Shown in pieces: positions 25,326 through 33,153 of a stretch of DNA of 35,661 nucleotides (the stretch's first letter is position 1; every line of letters starts with the position of its first letter). Position numbers and translations under genes: made by a program. This DNA is from Flammeovirga sp. EKP202. GTDB lineage: Bacteria > Bacteroidota > Bacteroidia > Cytophagales > Flammeovirgaceae. A model generated the notes under the pieces. It did not search any database, was not told where the DNA came from, and saw only the letters and a program-made list of their open reading frames with translations. The DNA lies in the NCBI RefSeq assembly GCF_014534745.1, contig NZ_JACVVP010000071.1, positions 1 through 35,661 of the forward strand, written 5' to 3'.

Positions 25326-26090
25326 TTAATTGTCCATCATCGCTACCACTCTTGCTGGCGCTGCAGATGCTCCTACAATTTTCAACGGAAAAACAGCTAC
25401 TTTAAAACCCGAATAAGGTAAAGCATCAAGGTTCACTAACTGCTCCATATGACAATATTCTTTTTCTTGTCCCACAAGATGAGCGTTCCAAAATAACTCT
25501 TTATCTCCTGTCTCTTTCGCTTGCTTTACTAGGTAAGGCAATGGCAAATCCCAACCCCAAGCGTCAATTCCCATCACTTTTATACCTTGATCAATTAAGA
25601 AGTGAGTCGCTTCTGCACTCATTCCTGTTCCTACTTTATGGAAATCTTCCGTACCGTTAAACTTATCACGACCTGTTTTAATCAAAACAATCATTCCTTC
25701 CTTTAATTCAAGATTATTCTCCAAAAGAAAATGTTCTATATCTTTTTGGGTAATCGGCTCAAAGTCTAGTTTGTGTTTCATATCAATCACAAGCCCTTCA
25801 CCGTAACACCAATCCAACGGCACTTCATCAATGGTTTTCGCTTTTTGACCTGCTACAGTAGGAGAGTAGTGCCAAGGAGCATCAATATGTGTGGTAGAAT
25901 GCACACCCATCTTTTTGATAGTGTCATCTGCCCAGCCTTCAAATCCTTTGGGAAATAATTTAAAGGGAAGACCAAAAAGACGGATCAGCCATTTTGCCTT
26001 TCGATGTGGCTTGTGTTTGATTTTCACACGCATAAACCACGGGTCTTTTTTGTTGAATTGAATTGGTTTAGAGAGATCAATAATTTTCAT
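25326..26090 (-). CDS. Cyclase-family metal-dependent hydrolase (kynurenine formamidase-like)
   Basis: A 254-residue member of the cyclase family (PF04199-like), metal-dependent hydrolases that include bacterial kynurenine formamidase KynB and isatin hydrolase. The signature is at H64-STT-H68-I-D70-A-P72-W-H74, close to the family pattern HxGTHxDxPxH but with threonine in place of the usual glycine at residue 66. The later segments LIKTGRDKF, GIDAWGWDLP and FPLKIVGASAAPARVVAM also fit. No tryptophan-degradation gene is nearby, so the natural substrate is unclear. The gene is alone, with terminators on both sides. Confidence 0.85.
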   Translation of the reverse strand: MKIIDLSKPIQFNKKDPWFMRVKIKHKPHRKAKWLIRLFGLPFKLFPKGFEGWADDTIKKMGVHSTTHIDAPWHYSPTVAGQKAKTIDEVPLDWCYGEGLVIDMKHKLDFEPITQKDIEHFLLENNLELKEGMIVLIKTGRDKFNGTEDFHKVGTGMSAEATHFLIDQGIKVMGIDAWGWDLPLPYLVKQAKETGDKELFWNAHLVGQEKEYCHMEQLVNLDALPYSGFKVAVFPLKIVGASAAPARVVAMMDN

Positions 26091-26175
26091 AGCTGACTAT
26101 TAGTTTAAGTTTGGGAATAGTTTTAAGTCGTCAATGTTACGGATTTTTTTTGAGAAGTAAGCAGTAAGTCATTAA

Positions 26176-26206
26176 AAAAAGCCAACCCGAAACAGGTTGG
26201 CTTTTT
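26176..26206 (-). terminator. Rho-independent terminator of the acyl-CoA dehydrogenase gene
   Basis: GCCAACC at 26181-26187 pairs with GGTTGGC at 26195-26201, extended by an A run at 26176-26180 against T at 26202-26206. On the minus strand the A run gives the T tail. It lies 100 bases past the acyl-CoA dehydrogenase stop and before the cyclase gene. Confidence 0.85.
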
Positions 26207-26305
26207 CTTTCATGTAACCAAGTATTTAATCGTCCTATTTAATCTTACCCTCACTCGATAGGGCAAGACAAATGTCTTATATATTATTGTTCTATCAATT
26301 ATAAA

Positions 26306-28111
26306 TTAGATGACAAAGAATGGATAAGTATCCTTCTCTATCAGCGTATCTGCTAATTCTCTACGCAACACGTGTACGTTTTCTAATTCGTACTTTGTGA
26401 AACGTTTCAAGCCCATCAACATTACTTTTTGCTCATCGCCTTTGGCAATACCTGCAATTGCTTCTCTACCTGAAGTAGCAATTTGCTCCGCTGCTTCACG
26501 GATAAATACTTTTGAAATATTGATTTGCTCTTTGCAAGCTTCCTCACCTTTTTCTTCTACCATTTTTTCTGTACGAAGCATTGCTGATTCTGCTGCATAA
26601 ATCTGAATCAACATATCCGCAACATTCATTAGAATTTCTTGCTCATCGTTGATTTTTGCTTCAAATACTTGAACCGCTCTACCTGCTACCATTAAGGCCG
26701 CTTTTTTCAAACGCTTCAAAATATCTTTTTCAATGTTGAATAATACTGAAGCATCTATTGTTTCAAATGATGGAACTGAAGTCAGCTCTTTAGCAACGTC
26801 CATTGCAGGCGTTACGATATCCAATTCACCTTTCATCGCACGCTTGATCATCATACCTACTAAAAGCATACGGTTGATTTCATTCGTACCTTCATAAATT
26901 CTTGATATACGAGCATCACGGTAGGCTCTTTCCATTGGTGCATCTGCTGAGAAGCCCATACCACCATAGACCTGAACACCTTCATCTACTACAAAATCCA
27001 ATGTTTCTGAACCGAAGACTTTAAGGATAGCACACTCGATAGCGAATTGCTCTACACCTTTCAGTTTCGCTTTTGCTTCATCCATACCGCTTGATAATAA
27101 TTCTTCAGTATGGTCTTCTATATTTTGTCCAGCTCTGTAACACATCGACTCAATTACATAAGTCTTCGTAGCCATTTGAGCTATTTTTTGCTTGATTGCT
27201 CCAAAGTTTGCGATAGGCTGTTTGAACTGCTTACGCTCTTTAGAATATCTGATAGAATGGTCGATCACTGCACGACAACCACCTAACACACCAGCACCTA
27301 ACTTCGCTCTACCGATGTTCAAGATGTTAACGGCAATCTTAAATCCGTTTCCTCTTTCTGAAAGCATGTTTTCAACAGGCACTGCAGTTTCGTTGAAGAA
27401 TACTTGACGAGTAGAAGAACCTTTTATACCCAATTTCTCTTCCTCTTCGTTCATCGTAATGTCACCAAACGACTTTTCTACTATAAATGCCGTGTGGTTT
27501 TTATCGTCTTCGATTTTTGCGAAAACAATAAATAAGTCAGCAAAACCTGCGTTAGAAATCCACATTTTCTGTCCTGTAAGCAGGTAGTGTTTTCCATCTT
27601 CAGTTAATACTGCTTTTGTTTTACCAGAATTAGCATCAGATCCTGCATCAGGTTCTGTCAGTGCGTAAGCGGCTGCCCATTCGCCTGTTGCTAATTTTGG
27701 AAGATATTTTTCTTTTTGCTCTTCTGTACCGTAATAAAGGATTGGCAAAGTACCAATACCTGTATGTGCACCGTAAGTTGTTGAAAATGAACCTGCTTCA
27801 CCAAATACATCTGCAATTAACATAGAAGTATTAAAGCTCATTCCTAAGCCACCCATGTCTTCAGGAACAGAAATACCTAATAATCCTAAGTCACCAGCTT
27901 TGGCAAAAATTTGTTCTACTAATTCCCAGTTATGTCCATCAATTTCTTTGGCTTTTGGTGTGATTTCCTGATCGATAAAATCTTTTGTGGCTTGTGCCAT
28001 CATCACCTGCTCTTCTGAAAATTCTTCTGGCGTAAAAATCTCATTCGCCTCTGTTTCGCGGATCAAAAACTCACCGCCTTTAATTGCTTTTTTATTGGTT
28101 ACAGTATTCAT
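26306..28111 (-). CDS. Long-form acyl-CoA dehydrogenase
   Basis: A 601-residue flavoenzyme that would introduce the alpha-beta double bond into acyl-CoA at the first step of fatty-acid beta-oxidation. The N-terminal and middle acyl-CoA dehydrogenase domains are clear (ELVEQIFAKAGDLGLLGISVPEDMGGLG, YALTEPDAGSDANSG, KMWISNAGFADLFIVFAK, GIKGSSTRQVFFNE) and the C-terminal domain shows RKQFKQPIANFGAIKQK and RDARISRIYEGTNEINRML, which carries the conserved glutamate of the EGTNE loop. About 180 further residues form a C-terminal helical extension, as in the VLCAD/ACAD9-like long group. A candidate promoter with two palindromic operators lies about 150-200 bases upstream, implying control by a dedicated repressor. 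The gene is not next to other beta-oxidation genes. Confidence 0.93.
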   Translation of the reverse strand: MNTVTNKKAIKGGEFLIRETEANEIFTPEEFSEEQVMMAQATKDFIDQEITPKAKEIDGHNWELVEQIFAKAGDLGLLGISVPEDMGGLGMSFNTSMLIADVFGEAGSFSTTYGAHTGIGTLPILYYGTEEQKEKYLPKLATGEWAAAYALTEPDAGSDANSGKTKAVLTEDGKHYLLTGQKMWISNAGFADLFIVFAKIEDDKNHTAFIVEKSFGDITMNEEEEKLGIKGSSTRQVFFNETAVPVENMLSERGNGFKIAVNILNIGRAKLGAGVLGGCRAVIDHSIRYSKERKQFKQPIANFGAIKQKIAQMATKTYVIESMCYRAGQNIEDHTEELLSSGMDEAKAKLKGVEQFAIECAILKVFGSETLDFVVDEGVQVYGGMGFSADAPMERAYRDARISRIYEGTNEINRMLLVGMMIKRAMKGELDIVTPAMDVAKELTSVPSFETIDASVLFNIEKDILKRLKKAALMVAGRAVQVFEAKINDEQEILMNVADMLIQIYAAESAMLRTEKMVEEKGEEACKEQINISKVFIREAAEQIATSGREAIAGIAKGDEQKVMLMGLKRFTKYELENVHVLRRELADTLIEKDTYPFFVI

Positions 28112-28149
28112 TGATCTGTATAAATTTTGTGTGTTGTTATTTTGGATGA

Positions 28150-28172
28150 GAATAAACTACTCGTGTTTATTC
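28150..28172 (-). other. Hairpin in the acyl-CoA dehydrogenase leader
   Basis: GAATAAAC at 28150-28157 pairs perfectly with GTTTATTC at 28165-28172 around a seven-base loop. It lies 39 bases upstream of the start codon, inside the leader predicted from the promoter at 28278-28312. No T run follows, so it is not a terminator. Confidence 0.4.
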
Positions 28173-28254
28173 ATGTATTGTTTATTGGATGTGTGTATCT
28201 TAATTATTCTGCAATGATGAATGTATTACAAAAACAACCATTCACTTAAAAACG

Positions 28255-28312
28255 TATGCTTGCATAACATTCATTTTCAAATATATGAAAATTATTATGC
28301 AAGCATAACAAA
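28255..28312 (-). promoter_or_regulatory. Promoter flanked by two TATGC-NN-GCATA operators
   Basis: Two 12-bp palindromes, TATGCTTGCATA (28255-28266) and TATGCAAGCATA (28296-28307), lie with centres 41 bp apart, four helical turns. Together they also form a 13-bp inverted repeat. On the minus strand TTTG at 28312-28309 and TATATTTG at 28285-28278 (23 bases apart) make a consensus promoter. One operator fills the spacer between -33 and -7; the other lies just beyond the start point (about 28271). This is the form expected of a dimeric MarR or TetR repressor, perhaps one sensing acyl-CoA; the regulator is not in the window. Confidence 0.6.
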
Positions 28313-28463
28313 AAGGAGAAAAAAATGTGATTTTAACGCTTATTTTTTTTGAAAAAGGTGTTTTTGGGTGAAAATGAAGTAGCTCAACACACTTTTTTAT
28401 AAGAATCATTAAAATGTATTTACAATTATGACTAATCTCACTTATGTACTCACGTTTGCATTG

Positions 28464-28471
28464 TATTTTTG
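28464..28471 (+). promoter_or_regulatory. Possible -7 element of the fumarase gene
   Basis: TATTTTTG at 28464-28471 matches TAnnTTTG on the plus strand, about 90 bases before the fumarase ATG. A TTTG at 28455-28458 is too close to be the -33 element and none is found 17-23 bases upstream, so this is weak. The rest of 28313-28561 is AT-rich with nothing else recognisable. Confidence 0.25.
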
Positions 28472-28561
28472 CGAAGTTGAAGGATTAGGGGGTTAGAAGA
28501 ATTGGATTCAATAACTTATCAACACTTTTGACTGTTTATAGGAAACAAAAAAGAACAAACA

Positions 28562-30166
28562 ATGAGCGATTTTTTTTATCAGAAGCCTTTCCCGATAAAG
28601 GACGACACTACAAAGTATAGATTATTAACCAAAGATTATGTTTCTACAATTGAAGTAGACGGACGTAAGTTTTTGAAAGTAGACCCTAAAGGTCTTGAAC
28701 TACTTTCTCAAGAAGCAATGGCGGATGTATCTTTCTACCTTCGTACAGCTCACTTAGAAAAAGTAGCTAAAATCTTAGACGACCCTGAAGCTTCTGATAA
28801 CGATCGTTTTGTTGCTCGTACATTGTTAGAAAATGCAGCTGTAGCAGCAGAAGGACAATTACCTTCTTGCCAAGATACAGGTACTGCAATCGTTGTTGGT
28901 AAAAAAGGTGAAGGCGTAATTACAGGTTCAAATGATGCTGAAGCGTTATCGCGTGGTATCTATGAAACATACAAGGAAAGAAACCTTCGTTATTCTCAAG
29001 TTGTTCCTTTGACAATGACTGAAGAGAAAAACACAGGTACTAACCTTCCTGCTCAGATCGACATCTACTCAGAGCAAGGTAACTCTTATGAGTTCTTGTT
29101 TATGGCAAAAGGTGGTGGATCTGCTAACAAAACTTTCCTTTACCAACAAACGAAAGCGTTGTTGAACGAAGAAAGCTTAACGGCATTTGTAAAGGAAAAA
29201 TTAAAATCAATTGGTACTGCGGCTTGTCCTCCTTATCACTTAGCGTTTGTAGTAGGTGGTACTTCTGCTGAAGCAAACATGGCTACAGTGAAGAAAGCAT
29301 CTGCAGGTTACTATGACCACTTACCAACTGAAGGTAACATGGGCGGTCAAGCGTTCCGTGATGTAGAGTGGGAAGAAAAAATTCAAAAGATCTGTCAAGA
29401 GAGTTTAATCGGTGCTCAGTTCGGTGGTAAATACTTCACTCACGATGTGAAAGTAATTCGTTTACCTCGTCACGCTGCATCTTGCCCAGTAGGTATTGGT
29501 GTTTCTTGTTCAGCTGACCGTAACATCAAAGCAAAAATCAACGAAGATGGTATCTGGTTAGAAGAATTAGAAAAAGATCCACGCCGTTTGATTCCTACTG
29601 AAGAATCACAAATGGACAACCCAGTTGAAATCGACTTGAACCGTCCAATGGATGAGGTATTAGCTGAATTGACGAAATACCCTATCAAAACTCGTTTGAA
29701 CTTGAAAGGTACATTGATCGTAGCTCGTGATATCGCTCACGCTCGTATCAAAGAAATGTTGGACAACGGTGAAGAGATGCCAGAGTACTTCAAGAATCAC
29801 CCAATCTACTATGCTGGTCCTGCGAAAACGCCAGAAGGAATGCCTTCAGGTTCATTTGGACCAACTACTGCCGGTAGAATGGACCCTTATGTAGGACCTT
29901 TCCAAGCAAAACGTGGTTCAATGATCATGTTGGCAAAAGGTAACCGTTCGCAACAAGTAACAGACGCTTGTAACGAGCACGGTGGATTCTACTTAGGTTC
30001 AATTGGTGGCCCTGCTGCAATCCTTGCAAAAGAGAACATCAAATCTGTGGAGTTAGTTGACTTTGAAGATTTAGGAATGGAAGCGGTTCGTAAGATCGAA
30101 ATCGAAAACTTCCCAGCCTTCATCATCGTTGACGATAAAGGAAATGACTTCTTCGCAGAATTATAA
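28562..30166 (+). CDS. fumA: Class I fumarate hydratase, iron-sulphur type
   Basis: A 534-residue class I fumarase, which interconverts fumarate and malate in the citric acid cycle using an oxygen-sensitive 4Fe-4S cluster. Three cysteines in the right places are the likely ligands: C103 in [10 protein letters not shown]222 in [14 protein letters not shown] and C316 in [10 protein letters not shown], close to the positions in E. coli FumA (105, 224, 318). The segments [26 protein letters not shown] and the C-terminal beta domain with [16 protein letters not shown] and [28 protein letters not shown] complete the two-domain family pattern. The codon choice appears more selected than in its neighbours, as for a highly expressed enzyme. 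It is monocistronic. Confidence 0.95.
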   Translation: MSDFFYQKPFPIKDDTTKYRLLTKDYVSTIEVDGRKFLKVDPKGLELLSQEAMADVSFYLRTAHLEKVAKILDDPEASDNDRFVARTLLENAAVAAEGQLPSCQDTGTAIVVGKKGEGVITGSNDAEALSRGIYETYKERNLRYSQVVPLTMTEEKNTGTNLPAQIDIYSEQGNSYEFLFMAKGGGSANKTFLYQQTKALLNEESLTAFVKEKLKSIGTAACPPYHLAFVVGGTSAEANMATVKKASAGYYDHLPTEGNMGGQAFRDVEWEEKIQKICQESLIGAQFGGKYFTHDVKVIRLPRHAASCPVGIGVSCSADRNIKAKINEDGIWLEELEKDPRRLIPTEESQMDNPVEIDLNRPMDEVLAELTKYPIKTRLNLKGTLIVARDIAHARIKEMLDNGEEMPEYFKNHPIYYAGPAKTPEGMPSGSFGPTTAGRMDPYVGPFQAKRGSMIMLAKGNRSQQVTDACNEHGGFYLGSIGGPAAILAKENIKSVELVDFEDLGMEAVRKIEIENFPAFIIVDDKGNDFFAEL

Positions 30167-30196
30167 TTCTGAATTATATAGATTTCATATATATAG

Positions 30197-30231
30197 ATCC
30201 CTTGCAGTGTATGCTGTAAGGGATTTTTTTT
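30197..30231 (+). terminator. Rho-independent terminator of fumA
   Basis: ATCCCTTGCAG at 30197-30207 pairs with 30214-30224 (one G-T pair) around a six-base loop, followed by a run of eight T. It lies 31 bases after the fumarase stop. Its T run runs into the stop codon of the converging 37-codon gene. Confidence 0.9.
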
Positions 30232-30343
30232 AACATCTTCCTAAAAGCCCATTTATAAAATCATCCCAACATTCAGTCAAGAAATAATCAGTTATAAAAA
30301 TTGTTGCCAATAGTAGAATAAGTTTTATTGCTTTAGTTTTCAT
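30230..30343 (-). CDS. 37-residue hydrophobic peptide with two cysteines
   Basis: An open frame of 37 codons from ATG 30343 to TAA 30230, beginning six bases after the stop of the 46-codon gene. The product has K2-K7, then a hydrophobic segment (IKLILLLATIFITDYFL, about 6-22), then a short polar end with C25 and a C-terminal C37 (TECWDDFINGLLGRC). It could be a membrane peptide, or an exported peptide whose two cysteines form a disulphide ring. No family is recognised. The close packing with two genes upstream on the same strand is the main reason to call it real; it lacks other support. Confidence 0.45.
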   Translation of the reverse strand: MKTKAIKLILLLATIFITDYFLTECWDDFINGLLGRC

Positions 30344-30349
30344 CTTGAA

Positions 30350-30490
30350 TTAAAAGATTTTATCTCCGATATAAATTCCAAACTGATAGCCATTTTGAAT
30401 GGCCTTTATCACTGCCAAAACAATTAGTATACCTATTAAAACTTGTCCTGATTTTGTCTTTGAGAAAATTATTAGTTCTTCTTTTTTCAT
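30350..30490 (-). CDS. 46-residue single-span membrane protein
   Basis: An open frame of 46 codons from ATG 30490 to TAA 30350, starting 11 bases after the stop of the 411-residue secreted protein gene. The product has a charged N-terminus (MKKEELIIFSKTK), one likely membrane span (about 16-32, VLIGILIVLAVIKAI) and a short aromatic tail (NGYQFGIYIGDKIF). No family is recognised. The spacing suggests translational coupling, and together with the following 37-codon gene it forms the end of a three-gene operon. Confidence 0.5.
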   Translation of the reverse strand: MKKEELIIFSKTKSGQVLIGILIVLAVIKAIQNGYQFGIYIGDKIF

Positions 30491-30501
30491 AAAATATAGT
30501 T

Positions 30502-31737
30502 TTAAAGTTCTTCCTTATTTAAAAAAATTACTTCAGCATTCATCATCCACCTAAATTGACCACTATCTTTCCATTGTCCTAAAGATGAAGTCCTAGTCAA
30601 TCCCTTTTTCCCTGTCATCCCAATATAAGGCACTGAGGTGTCAGGACTTACCCACTGAAAGGCTATATAGAATGGCTGATCAGTAACAATATTTTGCTCA
30701 TTAAGGTCAACATAAACCCAACCTCTATCCAAATTTGATTCAAGTACAGCTTGTTTTTTAATTAGGGGCCTACCAGGTAACCCTGTTTGAGGATCTTCTT
30801 CATAAATTTTGATAAGTAACTTAAACTCCTTGCTTTCTCTATTACTTATAAAAACTCCTACTTTATTAATGAGAACATTTTTCTTTTTAGAATCAAATCT
30901 TTTTGCTATTTCAGTTCCTTCTTTCCCTCCAAAAACAAAACCTGTTTCATTCGTTTTTCCTTTATCACCCAATACCTTTTTCTTCAAATGCTCTTTTTTA
31001 CTAAATATTAAAATTTCTTCTAAAACACTTTCTTTTGGCGTCACGACAATATTAGGGTTCAAAATAAATTGCTTTAAAGGAATTTCAAGCTTCTCATAAG
31101 CTACATGTTGTATCGTTAATATGGCATCCTCTGATATAGAAGGAGGAAAAGACAATTCAAAATATCCATAGTGATTGGTGATTGTTCCATATTCTGAATT
31201 TACAATACCGACTGCTGCATATTCTAGATTCTCTTTCGTGGTACTTTTTATACTGCCATGAATATATTTTTTCAATAATGGTAAAGAATGCTTTTGGGTA
31301 GCTTGATCTTTAAGATAACCAATACCTACCAAATTGACAGAAGTTTTCTCATAAACATCTAGTAGTTGATTTACTCTTTCTGTTAGTTCAGCTTTACTTT
31401 TATAGTTCTTCCCTGAAATATCATTACACTCTGTAATATACATCCCCTGAAGATGCGCTAAAACTCCTTCATATTTTTTAATGGATACAAGCTCTAAATC
31501 AAGTGTTTGAGCACTCATCTTAAAAAGTACACTTAATTTAGTACTATCATGACAGCTAAACTCAAAGAGCCACCTATCAACTTTAATACTATCTAATCCT
31601 GCTATTGATTTATCGATGAGTTGTTTTCTATTGGCTTCATAATTAAAGTTATGCTTAGATTGTGAGAAAACTGAAAAAGAAATTAAACTTAATAATAAAA
31701 AGAGAGTACACTGTTGAGGCACTGATTTAGTTTGCAT
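30502..31737 (-). CDS. Secreted protein with carboxypeptidase-D-regulatory-like domain
   Basis: A 411-residue exported protein with a signal peptide at about 1-26 (SLISFSVFSQ). Residues about 30-160 are mostly helical and not recognised. About 168-240 resemble a carboxypeptidase-D-regulatory-like beta domain (AAVGIVNSEYGTITNHYGYFELSFPP...LTIQHVAYEKLEIPL), the fold used at the start of many outer-membrane or surface proteins of this phylum. The following VLEEILIFSKKEH linker and the last 140 residues (KVGVFISNRESKEFKLLIKIYEEDPQTGLPG...GWVYVDL...FYIAFQWV) look like another beta sandwich. There is no T9SS sorting domain, so it is probably periplasmic or outer-membrane associated. Two very short hydrophobic genes follow at 11 and 6 base gaps. 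Confidence 0.7.
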   Translation of the reverse strand: MQTKSVPQQCTLFLLLSLISFSVFSQSKHNFNYEANRKQLIDKSIAGLDSIKVDRWLFEFSCHDSTKLSVLFKMSAQTLDLELVSIKKYEGVLAHLQGMYITECNDISGKNYKSKAELTERVNQLLDVYEKTSVNLVGIGYLKDQATQKHSLPLLKKYIHGSIKSTTKENLEYAAVGIVNSEYGTITNHYGYFELSFPPSISEDAILTIQHVAYEKLEIPLKQFILNPNIVVTPKESVLEEILIFSKKEHLKKKVLGDKGKTNETGFVFGGKEGTEIAKRFDSKKKNVLINKVGVFISNRESKEFKLLIKIYEEDPQTGLPGRPLIKKQAVLESNLDRGWVYVDLNEQNIVTDQPFYIAFQWVSPDTSVPYIGMTGKKGLTRTSSLGQWKDSGQFRWMMNAEVIFLNKEEL

Positions 31738-31773
31738 TTTATAGGTAAATTAGTTTTTGAGCTTTAAAGATAT

Positions 31774-31813
31774 AAAAAATCCTTCAATTACTAATTTCAA
31801 TAATTGAAGGATT
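31774..31813 (-). terminator. Rho-independent terminator of the mnmD-nadD operon
   Basis: Thirteen bases at 31778-31790 pair perfectly with 31801-31813 around a ten-base loop. On the minus strand the hairpin is followed by TTTTATA (complement of the A run from 31777 downward). It lies 11 bases beyond the nadD stop. Confidence 0.88.
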
Positions 31814-31824
31814 AAAACGGGCTT

Positions 31825-32397
31825 TTATTTATAATACCCTTTACTCTGAATCAAGGTTCTCACGCCCTCAGGTACCATGTATCTAAAGTCTTTATCCTCT
31901 TTGATACAGTTTCTAATATATGTAGCAGAAATATCGACCATTGGAGCCTCAATCATCTTTACATTATGATGTTCTTTCAAATCAGAAGGTTTAGCATGTG
32001 GTCTTGGATAAACTAACAATCCATAATCTTCCAAAATGATTTCATGGTGCTTCCACTTCCTGAATCCTGAAAGGTTATCTTCACCAACTATTACTTTAAA
32101 AGAGTGTTTAGGGTTCTTTTCTTGAAGATAAACCAATGTATCCACTGTATAGCTCGGTTTAGGCATTCTAAATTCAATATCTGAAGCTCTAAACTTATAA
32201 TTATCTTGAATGGCGGCGTTGACCATATCTAAACGATCAAACTCATGAAGCAATGATCCTCTTTTCTTAAAAGGATTGTGAGGGGAAACGACAAACCATA
32301 CTTCATCCACTTCACCACTTTGAATCATGGCATTGGCAAGTATCAAGTGCCCAATATGAATGGGGTTAAATGAACCAAAAAATAATCCTGTCTTCAT
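31825..32397 (-). CDS. nadD: Nicotinate-nucleotide adenylyltransferase
   Basis: A 190-residue nucleotidyltransferase that makes nicotinate adenine dinucleotide from nicotinate mononucleotide and ATP, the last but one step of NAD synthesis. The ATP-binding motif H14-I-G-H17 lies in GLFFGSFNPIHIGHL, and the second motif is ISATYIRN near the C-terminus. Other family blocks are WFVVSPHNPFKK, RLDMVNAAI, YTVDTLVYL and VIVGEDNLSGFRKWKHHEIIL. The length is normal. It begins 10 bases after mnmD and shares its transcript. Confidence 0.95.
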   Translation of the reverse strand: MKTGLFFGSFNPIHIGHLILANAMIQSGEVDEVWFVVSPHNPFKKRGSLLHEFDRLDMVNAAIQDNYKFRASDIEFRMPKPSYTVDTLVYLQEKNPKHSFKVIVGEDNLSGFRKWKHHEIILEDYGLLVYPRPHAKPSDLKEHHNVKMIEAPMVDISATYIRNCIKEDKDFRYMVPEGVRTLIQSKGYYK

Positions 32398-32407
32398 TGT
32401 GTAATTA

Positions 32408-33082
32408 TTATTTCTTCCAACCTCTCAACATTTCACGCTTACCTGGAGGGCCTGGATAACGTTCTACTTCGTAACCAACGCTTACCAAGTCTCTACGAAG
32501 CTGTCCTTTGGCACAATACGTCACAAACAAGCCCTCTTGCTTATTTACTGCAAAGCATTTTGTAAGGTTCTCAACATACCATACTTCCGGCTGTTTGTTA
32601 GGAGCAAAAGCATCAAAGAAAATAACATCAAATGAATTTTCTTCTCCTTCAAATTCCTGTAGCGTTGCTTTCTTTTTCGTTAAAATAAAATTGGGTAAGA
32701 TTGCTACTTCTTTTTCCCATTCACAAGCATGTACTGTTTTGAAATAAGAGGTCAGTTCATCCTCTAATAAATCAGTATAATTCAGCCCTTTAATCAAGTC
32801 TTCATTTAAAGGAAAAGGCTCTAAAGTAATCATATGGAATGTATGGTCGGGGTGTTTCAATGCTTGTTCTATCATTAGAATTACATTTAATCCAGTACCC
32901 ATACCTACTTCAAGAATAGAAGTTTTATCTTTTCCTTCCTTCACATCTTCCCAACCTGATTTGATAAATACATATCTCGACTCAGTCAATGCTCCATGAT
33001 TCGAATGATAGGTTTCATTCAATTGTTCATTAAACAAAGAACTTGAACCGTCGCTTGTTTCTATGATCTTGATATTTCCCAT
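32408..33082 (-). CDS. mnmD: tRNA 5-methylaminomethyl-2-thiouridine methyltransferase MnmD
   Basis: A 224-residue protein equivalent to the methyltransferase half of bifunctional MnmC, the single-domain form called MnmD. It would methylate the aminomethyl group at the wobble uridine 34 of certain tRNAs. Typical features are IIETSDGSSSLFNEQLNETYHSNHGALTES at the start, ILEVGMGTGLNVILM as the SAM-binding loop, FDVIFFDAFAPNKQPEVW and GLFVTYCAKGQLRRDLVSVGYEVERYPGPPGKREMLRG at the end. I start at the ATG at 33082; the frame extends to a TTG at 33103, but that codon lies in the terminator hairpin of the foldase gene. The FAD-dependent half of MnmC is absent. Confidence 0.92.
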   Translation of the reverse strand: MGNIKIIETSDGSSSLFNEQLNETYHSNHGALTESRYVFIKSGWEDVKEGKDKTSILEVGMGTGLNVILMIEQALKHPDHTFHMITLEPFPLNEDLIKGLNYTDLLEDELTSYFKTVHACEWEKEVAILPNFILTKKKATLQEFEGEENSFDVIFFDAFAPNKQPEVWYVENLTKCFAVNKQEGLFVTYCAKGQLRRDLVSVGYEVERYPGPPGKREMLRGWKK

Positions 33083-33101
33083 TGTACTTTTCGTTTTATA
33101 C

Positions 33102-33135
33102 AAAAAGAGACCACCCTTGTGAGGCAGTCTCTTTT
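33102..33135 (-). terminator. Hairpin terminator after the foldase gene
   Basis: AAAAAGAGAC (to 33111) pairs with 33127-33135 (GTCTCTTTT), and an inner CCT/AGG pairing closes the loop. On the minus strand a T run follows. It lies 18 bases past the stop of the foldase gene and just before mnmD, so some read-through probably feeds mnmD-nadD, for which no separate promoter is visible. Confidence 0.75.
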
Positions 33136-33153
33136 ACTTTATGTTGAAAGTTC

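Noticed and set aside
28325-28330. AGGAG followed by ATG upstream of the acyl-CoA dehydrogenase region
   Set aside because: The ATG is followed at once by TGA, so no protein is encoded.
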